Positions 53,359 to 64,000 of a stretch of DNA of 64,000 nt are shown here, piece after piece. The notes under the pieces are model-generated. The model made no database searches and was not told the DNA's origin. It worked only from the letters and a program-made list of their open reading frames with translations. The position numbers were made by a program, and so were the translations under genes. Every line of letters begins with the position of its first letter. Position 1 is the first letter of the stretch. This DNA comes from Siphonodentalium dalli (lineage: Eukaryota > Mollusca > Scaphopoda > Gadilida > Siphonodentaliidae). The DNA lies in contig CP136068.1 of assembly GCA_032622095.1 (NCBI GenBank), positions 138,205,989 to 138,269,988 on the forward strand. The letters run 5' to 3'.

Positions 53359-53727
53359 TCACAGTGATATCCAACGTTTGTTCTTTATCTTGGTCAGCTT
53401 ACCGGCGATTATACCCGGAGGTCTAGATATTTCACGCTTAACCCCTCTTATTTTCTTTTTTCTTTGCTTAGTATGTGTCTTTTTCGATGTGTTAACTTCT
53501 GATTTTTGGATTGCATCCTGAGGTTCAGTCGTTTGAACTGTATTAACAATCTGATTATTCATCGGGTCCATTTCTTTATCCATTTCATCGGAATGGCTAC
53601 TATTGTTTGCCGAGATGTCGCTGTGTTCAATGTTAGACTCCGATGAAACTTTTTTGTGTTCACTTTTTTCTGTGTACCTCATATATCTTTCATACAGGAT
53701 CAAAACAGTTTTCTTCACAGACTCCAT
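53359..53727 (-). CDS. 122-aa Polinton protein upstream of integrase, inner copy
   Basis: Continuous version of the gene interrupted in the outer element. VLILYERYM start, acidic Ser/Asn-rich middle, basic KQRKKKIRGVKREI, SRPPGIIAG, and an end with KNKRW. It overlaps the preceding stop (TGATG). Unknown function; basic tail suggests nucleic-acid or capsid interaction. Confidence 0.7.
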   Translation of the reverse strand: MESVKKTVLILYERYMRYTEKSEHKKVSSESNIEHSDISANNSSHSDEMDKEMDPMNNQIVNTVQTTEPQDAIQKSEVNTSKKTHTKQRKKKIRGVKREISRPPGIIAGKLTKIKNKRWISL

Positions 53728-54050
53728 CACAAAAACTGTTTCAATTTAGGTTCAACGATGTTCAACATCAAAGCAATGGCGGTTGAGTGATTATTCACAC
53801 TTTTTCTTTTCCTCAACAAGCTCACAGATTTATCACCCAAGAATATATAAAATGATTTATATCGCCGTAATTTAGCTTTTTGTTGAACTGTAACTGTTAA
53901 AATTTCATGTAGTAAATTGATCGTAATTTCAACCAGAACTTTCAACTGATTATTAGTTATCGATGTCAATAATGCGTTTCGTTGAGATCTTGATTGGGTT
54001 GATGTCAATAGTCTGACAAAATTCAACTCATTACGTAATAATCGACTCAT
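53727..54050 (-). CDS. Conserved small Polinton protein, 107 aa, inner copy
   Basis: Same basic helical protein as 23333-23656 with four substitutions. Pattern QRNALLTSITNNQLKVLVEI and KLRRYK. Candidate minor virion/core protein by family resemblance. Confidence 0.7.
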   Translation of the reverse strand: MSRLLRNELNFVRLLTSTQSRSQRNALLTSITNNQLKVLVEITINLLHEILTVTVQQKAKLRRYKSFYIFLGDKSVSLLRKRKSVNNHSTAIALMLNIVEPKLKQFL

Positions 54051-54090
54051 TTTATCGTCGCGACTCAGCTCCGATACTGTCCCCTTCTTA

Positions 54091-54756
54091 TTACGTAGTA
54101 GGTACGTAAATTATAGGGTCTTGGTTGGGAAACACGTCTGTTCGTAGCCTGTATTTATCCTCAGTGTGAGGGGACATATCTATTATAAGATACGCAAATG
54201 GTTTCTTCATACAATCCTTGTATGCATCAATGAGTACTTTAGATTTACCGGGATACAATTGTCTACCCAATGTGGAAATTTGTGATCCATCCCTCAAATT
54301 TTTGAATAAAATTAGATATCCTGTGTTTAAGGCTATAGTTCTCGCAGCCTTGCCTTGTGCGTATAAATTTTGTGAAATAAACAACACCGAAAGACAGCGA
54401 TGATGAGTTTGCTGCGTAAATAGTGTTTCAATCTCTTTTTGGTCAATAATGCGATGCATCAAGTCGTCTAATATTAACATATTATGTTTACCGTCAGCAA
54501 ATTCTTCGATTTCTGTTTGGGTAGGTAATCCTTGATGCATGACCAAATTTTCGATTGATGATTCAATTTCATCATAGAAATTTTGATAAATACCGTAACA
54601 GTACATTATTTTCTTAGGTGGATCTCTAGAATACATTCCATTAAGATTTTGCAGGAATCTGTAGACCCATCTCGTCTTACCAGAACCAGTTGGTCCGTTG
54701 ATGCAAATACTAGAACAAGGTTCAAATGGTATGGAGCTATGGTTAATTGGACCCAT
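54091..54756 (-). CDS. Packaging ATPase (FtsK/HerA, A32-like), inner copy
   Basis: 221 aa, ATG at 54756. Walker A GPTGSGKTRWVYRFLQ (about residues 19-34), Walker B NMLILDDLMH, and a downstream FISQNLYAQGKAARTIALN segment resembling the sensor/arginine region of A32-type ATPases. Intact, including the nine residues missing in the outer copy. Powers DNA translocation into capsids. Confidence 0.93.
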   Translation of the reverse strand: MGPINHSSIPFEPCSSICINGPTGSGKTRWVYRFLQNLNGMYSRDPPKKIMYCYGIYQNFYDEIESSIENLVMHQGLPTQTEIEEFADGKHNMLILDDLMHRIIDQKEIETLFTQQTHHRCLSVLFISQNLYAQGKAARTIALNTGYLILFKNLRDGSQISTLGRQLYPGKSKVLIDAYKDCMKKPFAYLIIDMSPHTEDKYRLRTDVFPNQDPIIYVPTT

Positions 54757-55013
54757 TTTTTTTTGTTCACTGTGTCCTATTTATTAGTAGCTATACAGTT
54801 CTTATATACATCATAAGTAAACATTTGTTATGGCTGTTGTAAATGAATTACCAGGATGACACTGCAAGCTATAATATTATAAAAACCTACAGTTCTTATA
54901 ACATCATTGGTTTTGGTAAGTGATGTGAAGGTGTTTGGTGGATGTTGGGGGTTGGGGTGTGGGCTGGTATTATCACGTTGGTCTGTGATTGAGTGTACAA
55001 AATCTCTTGTCAA

Positions 55014-56180
55014 GTGAACACCTGCACATTATCTATTTTCTAAACATCGAACTTGTCTGAACCTATCAACTGATACAATAGCAGTGATATAATGTTACAT
55101 CATCGGTGCTACCTGGAGTTTCGGTATACAAAATGATCGTAAGTGTGAATGGAGTGATAAGTGGTTATTACGTAATGTTGTTATAACAATGACACCGAAC
55201 CAATTTCTATAATTGAGTGTCTCACGACCTGACGTATTATGTATGCATGTTTTGGATAACTAATTATCGTGTTAATGTTAACAATGACACAGTTTATCAA
55301 CCTTAATTGATACTAACCCGTTAAACAACTAATTCTGCTCAGACATTAAATCGATATGTTTTCTGAATGGCATATAACTGTGAACGGGGATATAATATAA
55401 TTCATTTGGTAAAGCAAGGTGTGACACATACATTGTTACCCACAATGTCGTGTGTACATACTTGAAAATTTGTTCCATCGAATATGACAGTTCATTCTGA
55501 GGGTTGTTATTTCGCATTGCCCTTTTTTTCGTCCACTCGTGATTCAACATAGTACATCTCAATACTTCCAATAATTCACGATAATACACGCCTGTCATAT
55601 ACTCAATAACTTCATCTGGGATAGAGAAGTTAAGAATAAACGCTCTTTATTATTATTTATGTAAGAGTAATGGTGTCTATTTTCAGGTATGACAATTATA
55701 TGTATGAACTGCGTCCGATAAACACTGGAATGTATGCATTCATACCGATGGTCACAATGTCCAACATTACAGCGACTGTCCATACACATATAATTGGTAT
55801 AAAGCTATTTCTAAACATCGATTAATAAATACATTGAAACATTGGTTGAACAAAAAAATAACGAAAGATATTACATGCAAATAATTTAACATTCGACATT
55901 TTAATATCGAGATTCTCAGAAACCGAAAACTCGTTATAAATTTTTTATTTAAACTTTTTTGTTTAGAGAAATAATTTTGAGGGTTTTTGAAATTTGGGGA
56001 TTTTGAAATTTTTTGGAAGTTTTGGGTTTTGAAATTTTTTGGAAAAATAATTTTTGGAAGTTTTGAAAATTTTTTTGGGTTTTGATATTTGGGAAGTTTT
56101 GGGAATATTTTAGTACAACCAATTTTAGACCCCAAAGATTCTATTTTTAGAAGTGGAGCCAACGAGACATCTATTCTTCT
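55014..56180. repeat. Inner Polinton right inverted repeat
   Basis: Inverse of 39882-41028. Ends AGAAGAATAG (inverse) at the GATGAG duplication. Carries AACGCTCTTTATT at 55641. Confidence 0.92.
55329..55615 (-). other. Possible exon inside the inverted repeat (right copy)
   Basis: TTCTCTATCCCAG acceptor-like sequence at 55616, then an open frame of about 94 codons containing EVIEYMTGVYYRELLEVLR and NELSYSMEQIFKYV. It is longer than the left copy because a frame-shifting indel there is absent here. No family recognised. It may be a spliced gene of which only one exon is visible. Confidence 0.35.
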
Positions 56181-57092
56181 GATGAGCTGTAAATTATTTC
56201 TGGTTCCTCTATTCTGTGTTATTTCTAGCCATTCATCAGGACTGCAAATATTTAATTTACACCAACAAGTGGCGATAGCCCGAGCCATACACATATTGTC
56301 GGTATTTTCAATCGTAACGATCGATGTTTTATTTCTTAGATTATTACTTTCAGAGTGTAACGCCATTATCCTCCGCCGTGCTCCACCTTTAGGTAACTCA
56401 ATGGTGCCTATATCTATGCTGAAACTTTGATTAACAGTCAGTGTTTGGTTACTGTTCAAAACGAGTTCGATTCTGTCAATCACAGTGTTAGCATTTAACG
56501 TTTGCAACGTTTGTAACGGAACTATTATAGAGTTGTTCAAACTCTCATGGTGAATGATAACTCTGCCAAGATCATTGTCAGCCAAATTTCCACGAGCTCT
56601 TTGAATAGTGTCCTCGAACATTGAATGTAGATTCCTGTATATGTTGATTAACTTTTTATCTTTGTAAATTTCATCTAGTTTGATTTCATACGTTCTCTGT
56701 GTTGCCAAATTGTTTCCGAAGGTCCGTTCACTTCTTTTGCGAATGCTATATCCGGTTATTTGATTATCAGAACTGCTGGCTGTTTGACTGTCTGATTTTA
56801 CGGCTCCTTCATCTTGATCAGGTGTATGTTCGTCTTCTCGGTTTTGTAAGCCTGATGGTCCAGCTGTATCGGGTTGTGAGTTGTTAACATCATTCTTAGG
56901 TGCATCATCTTCTCCGTATCCGATTTGGTTTGGCCATGGGTCATCTCCTGGACAAAGCGTAGATGCTTCAATAAATTCTTCATCAAGCTGATAAGCTTCT
57001 ATAGCCCTGTCGTATTCTTCGATATATTGTAGAATACATTCTATTTCATGAATTTCCTCCACTGTTAGAGGTGTCATTATTTCTTCAGCCAT
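56181..57092 (-). pseudogene. DNA polymerase B, outer copy: exon 1, 5' part
   Basis: ATG at 57092, same MAEEIMTPLTVEEIHE start and NTDNMCMARAIATCW region as the inner gene. The frame meets the inner Polinton at the target site after NNLQL and continues 140 codons into the inverted repeat, which is an artefact. With 39042-39875 the exon totals 1746 bp, three fewer than expected for the undeleted inner exon. Confidence 0.93.
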
Positions 57093-57414
57093 TTTCGAGA
57101 ATAAGTCCTGAGAAGTTATTACAGCGGTGTCTATTCACTATATGGGATACAGCTTAGTCATATATATTTTTATACCATAAACCCCGAACATATGTAAGCA
57201 CGGATGAGGTAATATTATATACGATTATATATGAGCGTAAGTATGAATAGGTCGATAAGTGGTGTTATGGAGTTATGGTATACAAAGTATGAATAGGTGT
57301 ATAAGTGGTTATTGCGTAATGTTATAACAATGACACCGAAATAACTTCTATTATTGAGCAATGTTCAGACATGCTATCGATAACTTAATTGAAAGCGTGT
57401 CTGAACATGCATAA

Positions 57415-58393
57415 AAGGAAGCTTCGTCATAGATGAGCGTAAGTATGAATGTGGGGAGATAAGTGGTTATTACGTAATGTTGTTATAACAATGACACCGA
57501 AGTAACTTCAATTATTGAGTGTCTCATGACCTGGACGTATTATGTATGCATATTTTTTGCATAACTAATTATCGCGTTAATGCTAACAATGACACAGTTT
57601 ATCAACCTTACGTGATAATAACCCGTTAAACAACTAATGTTGTTCAGACAAGATATCGATAATTGGACCACATATAACTGTCAACGGGATATAATAGAAG
57701 TCATTTGGTAAACCAAGGTGCGACTATTTTCGACATTGTTACCCCCAATGTCGCGAGTGATTATGTGCACATACTTGAAAAATTTGTTCCATCGAATATG
57801 TCAGTTCATTCTGAGGGTTGTAATTTCGCATTACCCTCTTCGTCCGCTCATGATTCAACATAGTACATCTCAATACTTCCAATAATTCGCGATAATGCAC
57901 ACGTGTCATATACTCAATAACATCATCGTGATAGAGAAGTAAAGAATAAACGCTCTTTATTATTCATGTAAGAGTAATGGTGTCAAATTATTTCAGGTAT
58001 GACAATTATATGATGTATGGGTTGTGTCTGATTGATAAACACTGGAATGTATGCATTCATACCGATGGTGACAATGTCCAAAATTACAGCGACTCGGACC
58101 TGTCCATACACATATAATTGGTATAAAGCTATTTCATGAAAAATATTTAAAATTTGGTTGAACAAAAATAACAAAAGATATTACACGCAAATAATTAAAA
58201 AAAATTTAATACCGAGATTATCCGAAATCGAAAACTCATTATAAATTTTTGAGATTAAAACTTTTTTTTTTGAAAATTTTGAGAAAAAAAATTTGGGTTT
58301 TGAAAATTATTTTTGGGAATATTTTAGTACAAACAATTTTAGACCCAAAAAATCTATTTTTAGATGTGGATCTAACGAGCCTCCCTTACTACT
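57415..58393. repeat. Outer Polinton right inverted repeat
   Basis: Nearly exact inverse of 16591-17515 plus 21994 onward. Contains AACGCTCTTTATTATTC at 57952. Between it and the polymerase lie TATAAAAATATATA (inverse, 57161-57174) and a hairpin at 57361-57410 with TGTTCAGACA arms. Confidence 0.9.
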
Positions 58394-58610
58394 TTTGTAT
58401 CATATAGGAATCGCGAAAATCACAATCATTTGCATCACATAGGAATCGCGAAAATCACCATAAATTGTATCTCATAGAAATCGCGAAAATCGCCATCATT
58501 TGTATCACATAGGAATCGTGAAAATCATCATCAGTTGTATCACATAGGAATCGCGAAAATCACCATAATTTGTATCACATATGAATCCCGAAAATACAAA
58601 TGATCACCAC
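58394..58610. repeat. 35-bp minisatellite, right of the outer Polinton
   Basis: About six units of TTTGTATCACATAGGAATCG plus CGAAAATCACCATCA with point differences. Continuation of 16507-16590. The first six bases are the right copy of the target duplication. Confidence 0.9.
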
Positions 58611-59206
58611 CCGTAACTAATACGTCGAATTCTATCACTAAATCTCATAATTGGTAACGTTATATATTCTACCTTTATTATCTATTTTTAGGCAACGGGA
58701 GCATTGCTACTCTTTATATTAAGAGGTGATCTTTGGAAGGTTTGATAGGCTGACAAAAGTACAAAACGTGTTAACACTCCATATTTTGAAAGTCGATATC
58801 TGGCAAATAATCAAAACCTCATATTATTATCCATCCCTTAACTAACACTATTTCTGATTGGGCACATGATAAGCCGGGAAAAGGTCATATTGGACTCCCG
58901 AAAGTCATATTGGACTCAATGTGACTTTTTATCGGGACTCCGTGACGCCACGAAGTAACTATATTGGCAAATGAAATGGTGAAATTGTGATGCGCGCGCA
59001 GTACTCTGCATGGTGGATTTAACATACTTTTCACTTCCGCATTAAGTTTTGTTTCTCATGTCAGTGTTTACTCTTCCAAATCATACTTTATGATGATCAT
59101 TACATGCTTTTATAGAGAATCAAGTTCCGACAAATACCAAAAATAACCACAAAACTTTATTCCCAAAATTTGGATAAACATACAGATGGATACTAAAAAT
59201 GTCATT
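58611..59206. other. No gene recognised
   Basis: AT-rich DNA. 'GTCATATTGGACTC' occurs twice near 58884-58920 and again in the palindrome that follows, so this may be one repeat family. Confidence 0.4.
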
Positions 59207-59279
59207 CAGGTTGTGGTGAAAAGTCATATTGGACTCGACACTGTGTGTCTCGTCCGATATGACTTTTCACCACGACCTG
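59207..59279. repeat. Palindromic hairpin with ~30-bp arms
   Basis: CAGGTTGTGGTGAAAAGTCA continuing TATTGGAC, a short loop, then GTCCGATATGACTTTTCACC and ACGACCTG. Arms differ at two or three positions. Confidence 0.85.
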
Positions 59280-61387
59280 GACTCGTATAAGAAAAACACA
59301 TACTGTACACAACATTGTATAATAATTTTATATTAATGATCTCATGGGTCAGATTTAATTATGTTATGGTATAAACAAGTATTGTTCATCTGCATTGGAC
59401 AAAAACGTCTTTTTTATTGTCCTATCTATATGACAAAAACATTTTTCATTATATGAGTTTAGAAGATATCAATAACTCCAAATACATGCATTTACAGTGC
59501 GCCACTATATATTCATAAGGACGGAGGAAAGTTTGATATATATAGGCGCTCAGCGTGGTCTGTCGTGATTTTGATTACCTTTGGGCTCCTTTTACAACGG
59601 CAGATTAGTATCAACGTGACCGACAGATAACACCCGTCATTTTAATATATACAAATGAAAAACGCGAGGGGTGCAACGAAACATGAAATTTTCAGGATTG
59701 GCTTAGAATGGGGTAGCTGTAAATATCTGCTGAGAGTGTGTTGACCACGACAAACAACCAGTGTGCTGGGCGACATTGAACATTCCGTGGACATTGGCAA
59801 TGAGGGGGGTGGGTTGGACTGCTCCTGACGATTTGGTTCTCTGTCGAGCTCCGAGAGTATTTTTGAGGGACGATTCCTTTTCTCTGTTGAGCCATCGACG
59901 GCATAAATCGTTAAAAACAGCAACATTAGAACAATGTTTCGTGATTTTCATTGAGCTATATATCGTGAAATTATAGTTACTGGCCATCAGTGTGTGTAAA
60001 CAAATGTTCCCTAACTAATCTCGAAATCTACAGAAATCAACTTTTTAATTACCGACTCCGATTCTATGCCGAGTGCTCCGATTCTCATCCGAGTGCTCGG
60101 TTCTCTGTGAATAACCCGACTCCCTGCCTTATATAAAGCAGTACATATCATCAGCTTGATTTCGACCAATATGACTACATAATTAGTTAGAAACATGACA
60201 TGTGGTGAGTGGCGGTATATTGACATATGTATGCAGGTCCATTCGAACGTCTGATAGAATGCAACTGGATCAAAGAGCACGTAGTTATAATTACAAACAA
60301 AGTTTTTAAATTTACACCAAGCATCTCGCTCTATATAGCGTCCTATACTGGTCCCTAATATTAAAGCCACTTGTCGGTTTGCGGATCAAAATGCATTTAA
60401 TAATATTCGCTTTTGAATTTATCCCGGTATTAAAATAGGTCGATACTATGTTGAACTACATTTCTACGAACAGCATATGTCACAGAAAGACCAATTAAAG
60501 AAAGTCAGAAAAAATACAGCTTTGGAACAGAAAAGAGTGTTCCATGTTAACCTATTCCTGATATGGTAAAAATAAAGAGCATTTGTTTCACTTCTGTGCG
60601 AAAACTTGAAAGTAGCTGGAAAATGGCTGTGACCATGTCACATAATAGCCAGAGTCTATGAAACCGGTATACATTGTATAAGAAAATGATGAATTTGTCA
60701 ACCTATCTTTGTTGACAATAGCATCGCCATTTATGAGGAATATATATTGAAAACAGTGATGATATTTTTTTCATGTAAATTGAACAATCAAGACTGTGAC
60801 ATATCACTTAAAGGCGCACAATCTCTACAAAAAAAAAACCCAACAACGACAATGTTTTAGCCCAATAGTTGATTGTGAATAAAACTACTCCTCACACCTA
60901 TTTTGAACCGAAGCCACCGCGATTAAGACGTAAAGAATCGGAGCCATCAATCGAGAACCGGAACTTTCGCAAGATTTTCCTTATAGCTTTTCTCAAAAAT
61001 ATGCGAGAGTTATAGTTAATTCTTATTGTTAGCACCCCCAGTGGATGTTAAGGGCTCCATATTTCCAAAGTTATGACGCATTTCTATGAGTATTAGTTTG
61101 GGGAAATGCTGTGGAAATACAGTAATTTCCCAATAACATTTGAAATGCTGACGATAAACTGACCCGATTTTGGGACAAATAGTACAAACCTTCATTTGTG
61201 AAACCATTTTGCTACATCGTTTGGAATGATGCGAGGAGACGAGTAACAGAAAGATTGATTTAAGTATGATGATGTCATGAAAATGAGCAAAAATACAAAG
61301 AATAACAAACTTTACTCGGTAGAGAATGTAAATAAAACTCAGAGAACCAAATCGCCAAATCGCAAAAAGTAGTCCCCCACTCACTGT
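59280..61387. other. No gene recognised
   Basis: Open frames such as 60011-60370 (minus) and 61016-61384 (minus) have no recognisable motif or family. A degenerate AATAAAGAGCATT motif is near 60573. No transposon ends were found. Confidence 0.4.
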
Positions 61388-61515
61388 GGAAATGGGTGTG
61401 CTTTATCAAAAATCTGGCACAGATTGTAACAATTGGATTGTGCTCTAATTCCGTTTACTGTACAATTCAATTGTTACAATCATTCCCCGATGTTTGGCAA
61501 AGCACACCAATTTCC
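61388..61515. repeat. Foldback repeat with ~47-bp arms
   Basis: GGAAATGGGTGTGCTTT ... GATTGTAACAATTG, loop of about 35 bp, then CAATTGTTACAATC ... AAAGCACACCAATTTCC. Probably a short MITE or foldback element. Confidence 0.8.
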
Positions 61516-61830
61516 AAGCGTTAGGGTTCTGTGTCTTGGTCAACACACGCTCACCTGCGAATATTCAGTGTTCGCTCTGTCGGTGGCCAAGTTGGCGAAT
61601 GGCCAATTTTTTTTCTAAATTGGACAATACAAATTTCATTTGGCCAAACTCGATAGTCGACAGTCCTGACGAAGTTAGGCGACGAAAGTATTTCGTACTT
61701 AGGAAATATCGTATCATGAAAACCAAGAATTATTTTGTAACAGGAGCGTTGATTTAATGGTGACGATGAACATACGTATGGCAATAATAAGAGTGTGATG
61801 TTCTGTAGTGTGTGTATTCAGACTGGAGTC

Positions 61831-62640
61831 CAGGGGCCGCGCTGGACCGAAATTTACTTTTGCCAAATAATTTGCCAAATGAATATTTTTTGCCAAATTC
61901 TATTAGATCTTGCCAAATATTATCCCTGATAGTATCATTTTCTGCAACCTTTATTGAGTTTCATTTTTCGACATTCGCGGTTTGAATGACGTTTGATATC
62001 GATATTAAAGCAGTTCGTTAGTTATACTCGCATCTCTATTGTGGTTTATCATACAACAATAAACCAATCACCGAACAATAAAATGTTAGAAGAGTTGGTT
62101 CATCAAAAGGGAACATCACAAGGGGATTAGCTATGTAAACACCATCACCACACTAAATACTGGTATTCCATCAACCGTCGATAATGTTACCAGAGACACA
62201 TCCATAAATTGGAAATTTCATAATTATGAATCGTATGTATACGTGCTGTGTATAGTCATTATATTATGGTGAATTTGTTACGGAAGTATGATATGATAAT
62301 TGTTAACGTATAAATTGTTTGTATAAATTGTTTGTTTGTATATATGTATATATGTTTGGCTATGTTCCAACTTAAATGTTGGCTTTGCAAATAAACAAAC
62401 AATCAATCAACTGCATCTTATAATGGAGGTGTTAACTTTTCCGAAACCATATACACACCACTAATATGATTCTATTGTAATAGTTTCCTAAAATGAATGG
62501 TATTGATTGACCGATATTTTTCAACTTTATTGAGGAATTAAAAAGTGACTTGCCAAAACTTTTGCCAAATGAAAATATTTTTTGCTAAATGTGAATTATT
62601 TTTGCCATTGGCAAATTTGGCAAGTGGCAGCGCGACCCAG
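61831..62640. mobile_element. hAT MITE with 8-bp target duplication
   Basis: Left end CAGGGGCCGCGCTG, inverse of right end CTGGGTCGCGCTGCC. CTGGAGTC is exact at 61823-61830 and 62641-62648. Subterminal TTTGCCAAAT words recur in both orientations. 810 bp, no transposase. Confidence 0.85.
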
Positions 62641-62648
62641 CTGGAGTC

Positions 62649-64000
62649 GGTAACAATTTCTTGGCTGGCTGCACGAAACTGTATATAATCAAACATCACG
62701 AGACAGCAACATGTAAGCTCTAACATTTAACCAGCCATTTCAAATAATATTGGATTAAAAAAAACTAATCGTAAACACGCTTAATCTGTACACTGGTTAT
62801 GTAAATTTATTTTGATGAGGCAGGCTGTAAGATAAAATACCTAAATGCATTTCACAAATGGATGTACAGGCTAGCCGTACTTAACTCAATGGTTACGCAA
62901 TGTGACATAAACTGCATCCCGTTTAATAGCAACAACTTGGCTTCACATCATAAAAGGTTTGAATAGATATTCAACAGTTATTGGTCACCTCACAATAATA
63001 AGCAACATTTAAATAAAGTTTAAAACAACTATTTTAGTCTTCACTTGTGAACCGCCCAGAAAATGAGGATTTAACATGGCCAAAGTTTTTGTTTAATTTG
63101 GCCAAAGTTTTTTTAATTGCCAATACAATTTTCATTTGGCAAAACTTTCGACCTCACGATTTTTTGGTCCAGCGCGAACACTGCTTGCGATTTCCATCTA
63201 ATCCCATTGTGTGCGGTCAATCGGTCTCTATAAGTCGACCATAGCGAACAGTTCTTTACCGGAACAGATCTCCTATTCGACTCGATTGATTCTGGTAAAG
63301 AACTACTCTTATGGTCTAACCATTACTTGAGTCCCAACATTCGAAAAAGAAGTTAGAGTCATCACCGATCGAGCCATTATCGCGCAGAAAACTTACCTTG
63401 CGAGCTTCGAGATTTCAATGTGCCCCACCCGGATACAACATGTCTCATATACATCCATGCATGTCTCGGTAAATTAAATAATACATCATTCCAATTGAAG
63501 TCGACTACGGATAAAAATACTTCTTATCCATATACATGTATGGTCGTATATAACATCCTGGATCAATATATTTCTCGGAAGATGCATTCGTTCACGTACT
63601 TAATAAATCTAGAGATATAATCTTAACTTTTATAAAAGTGTTGAGTAGGATCTTAATGTTTACCTCTATTTGAAAACACGCATTTTACATGCTCGGGTTA
63701 TCTTTGCTGTCAAACCGTAGCCAGCAATCGACATTACTAAATATACATTCAACATCTTGTATGCATGATACAACTTGGACATAAAATTTGACTGCACACG
63801 TGACTGCATTTTCCTCCAGGCAGTATATGTGCATAAGACAGCGTATTGACATCTCTAGTTAAAGTGACATACAATAATCCGTTTAACCACAGTCGACTTT
63901 GCAAGCTTTCTTACAAACGGGTGGTCAATGCATGGGTAGAACATTACATACGATTTTAATGCAAAATACACCCAAATGGGCAGTTGCAAACATGAATAAA
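62649..64000. other. No gene recognised
   Basis: AT-rich DNA. 63076-63185 carries TTTGGCCAAAG and GGTCCAGCGCGAACACTG, which match in inverse the 61568-61665 segment starting CAGTGTTCGCTCTG. An older inverted-repeat element may therefore enclose the hAT MITE. No target duplication was found. Confidence 0.45.

Larger units (their letters stand above)
39882..56180 (+). mobile_element. Inner Maverick/Polinton element, nested in the outer polymerase gene
   Basis: Ends AGAAGAATAGATGTCTCG and its inverse. The 6-bp duplication GATGAG is exact (39876-39881 and 56181-56186). The 16.3-kb length and full gene set are typical. It inserted in opposite orientation to its host element. Its terminal about 40 bp differ from those of the outer element while the genes are about 97% identical. 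Damage: a 16-bp deletion in polymerase exon 1 and a frameshift in the 107-aa structural gene. All other genes read open. Confidence 0.96.
16591..58393 (-). mobile_element. Outer Maverick/Polinton element (contains the inner one)
   Basis: The termini are AGTAGTAAGGGAGG at the left and its inverse at the right, with a 6-bp target duplication TTTGTA (16585-16590 and 58394-58399). This is the duplication size established for Polintons. It encodes integrase, packaging ATPase, protease, capsid protein and protein-primed polymerase. Strand is given by the polymerase. Removing the inner Polinton (16.3 kb), the 4.5-kb left-repeat insertion, the 2.6-kb piggyBac relic, the 547-bp insertion and the local duplications leaves about 16-17 kb, the usual size. 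It is inactive: polymerase, ATPase and two small genes are broken. Confidence 0.95.

Noticed and set aside
22643-54756. A giant inverted duplication of host DNA
   Set aside because: The two halves are two Polintons, each with its own inverted repeats and its own 6-bp target duplication, so insertion explains the symmetry.
55767-57092. A 441-aa protein
   Set aside because: Only the first about 302 codons are polymerase; the rest is translation into the inner Polinton's inverted repeat past the insertion site.
58394-58610. CRISPR-like array of 35-bp units
   Set aside because: The units are contiguous with no unique spacers and have drifted; the setting is eukaryotic. It is a minisatellite.

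Overview
The window looks like repeat-rich, AT-rich nuclear DNA of an invertebrate. It has a single-exon seven-transmembrane receptor gene, many DNA-transposon insertions, minisatellites, and stretches such as 'GGGCAATAACTCC' that I associate with mollusc genomes. Mollusc is an inference; no marker gene fixes the host.

The dominant feature is a pair of Maverick/Polinton elements (virus-like self-synthesising transposons), one inserted inside the other. The OUTER element spans 16591-58393, flanked by the 6-bp target duplication TTTGTA inside a 35-bp minisatellite. The INNER element spans 39882-56180, flanked by the 6-bp duplication GATGAG. It sits in opposite orientation inside exon 1 of the outer element's DNA polymerase gene. 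Each has inverted repeats of about 1 kb and the same gene set: protein-primed DNA polymerase B in two exons with a phase-0 intron, chromodomain integrase, FtsK/A32-type packaging ATPase, adenain-like protease, double-jelly-roll major capsid protein, and several small structural or unknown proteins.

The most unusual content is a transcription-type module carried by both elements. It comprises a complete two-repeat TATA-binding-protein homologue, a protein with two tandem PC4 (p15/SUB1) coactivator/ssDNA-binding domains, and a small membrane-anchored protein whose tail also reads as a PC4-like domain. A short motif (AATAAAGAGCGTT and close variants) recurs at gene ends, in the polymerase intron and in the inverted repeats. 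It is also found in unrelated elements in the window.

Layout: 1-7.4 kb is a mosaic of diverged repeats, a hAT-like MITE, a candidate solo LTR, a receptor gene and a MITE with a 9-bp duplication. 7.4-14.05 kb is a large minisatellite split by a 3.3-kb inverted-repeat element that itself holds a Harbinger-like element. 14-16.6 kb is repeats. 16.6-22.6 kb is the outer left inverted repeat, split by a 4.5-kb insertion. 22.6-39.88 kb is the outer gene block, damaged by a piggyBac relic, a 547-bp repeat insertion, nonsense mutations and a duplicated PC4 gene. 39.88-56.18 kb is the inner element, nearly intact except for a 16-bp deletion in polymerase exonuclease motif I, a frameshift in one small gene and a short in-frame polymerase deletion. 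56.18-58.39 kb is the 5' end of the outer polymerase gene and the right inverted repeat. 58.4-64 kb is minisatellite, foldback repeats and a hAT MITE, with no recognised host gene.

Within each Polinton the genes fall into blocks. ATPase, two small proteins, integrase, membrane/PC4-like protein, structural proteins, capsid protein and protease run tail-to-head, often overlapping by a few bases. They converge on the TBP-PC4 pair. PC4 is divergent from a 186-aa gene of unknown function across a GC-rich array, and that gene converges on the polymerase gene across a conserved hairpin.
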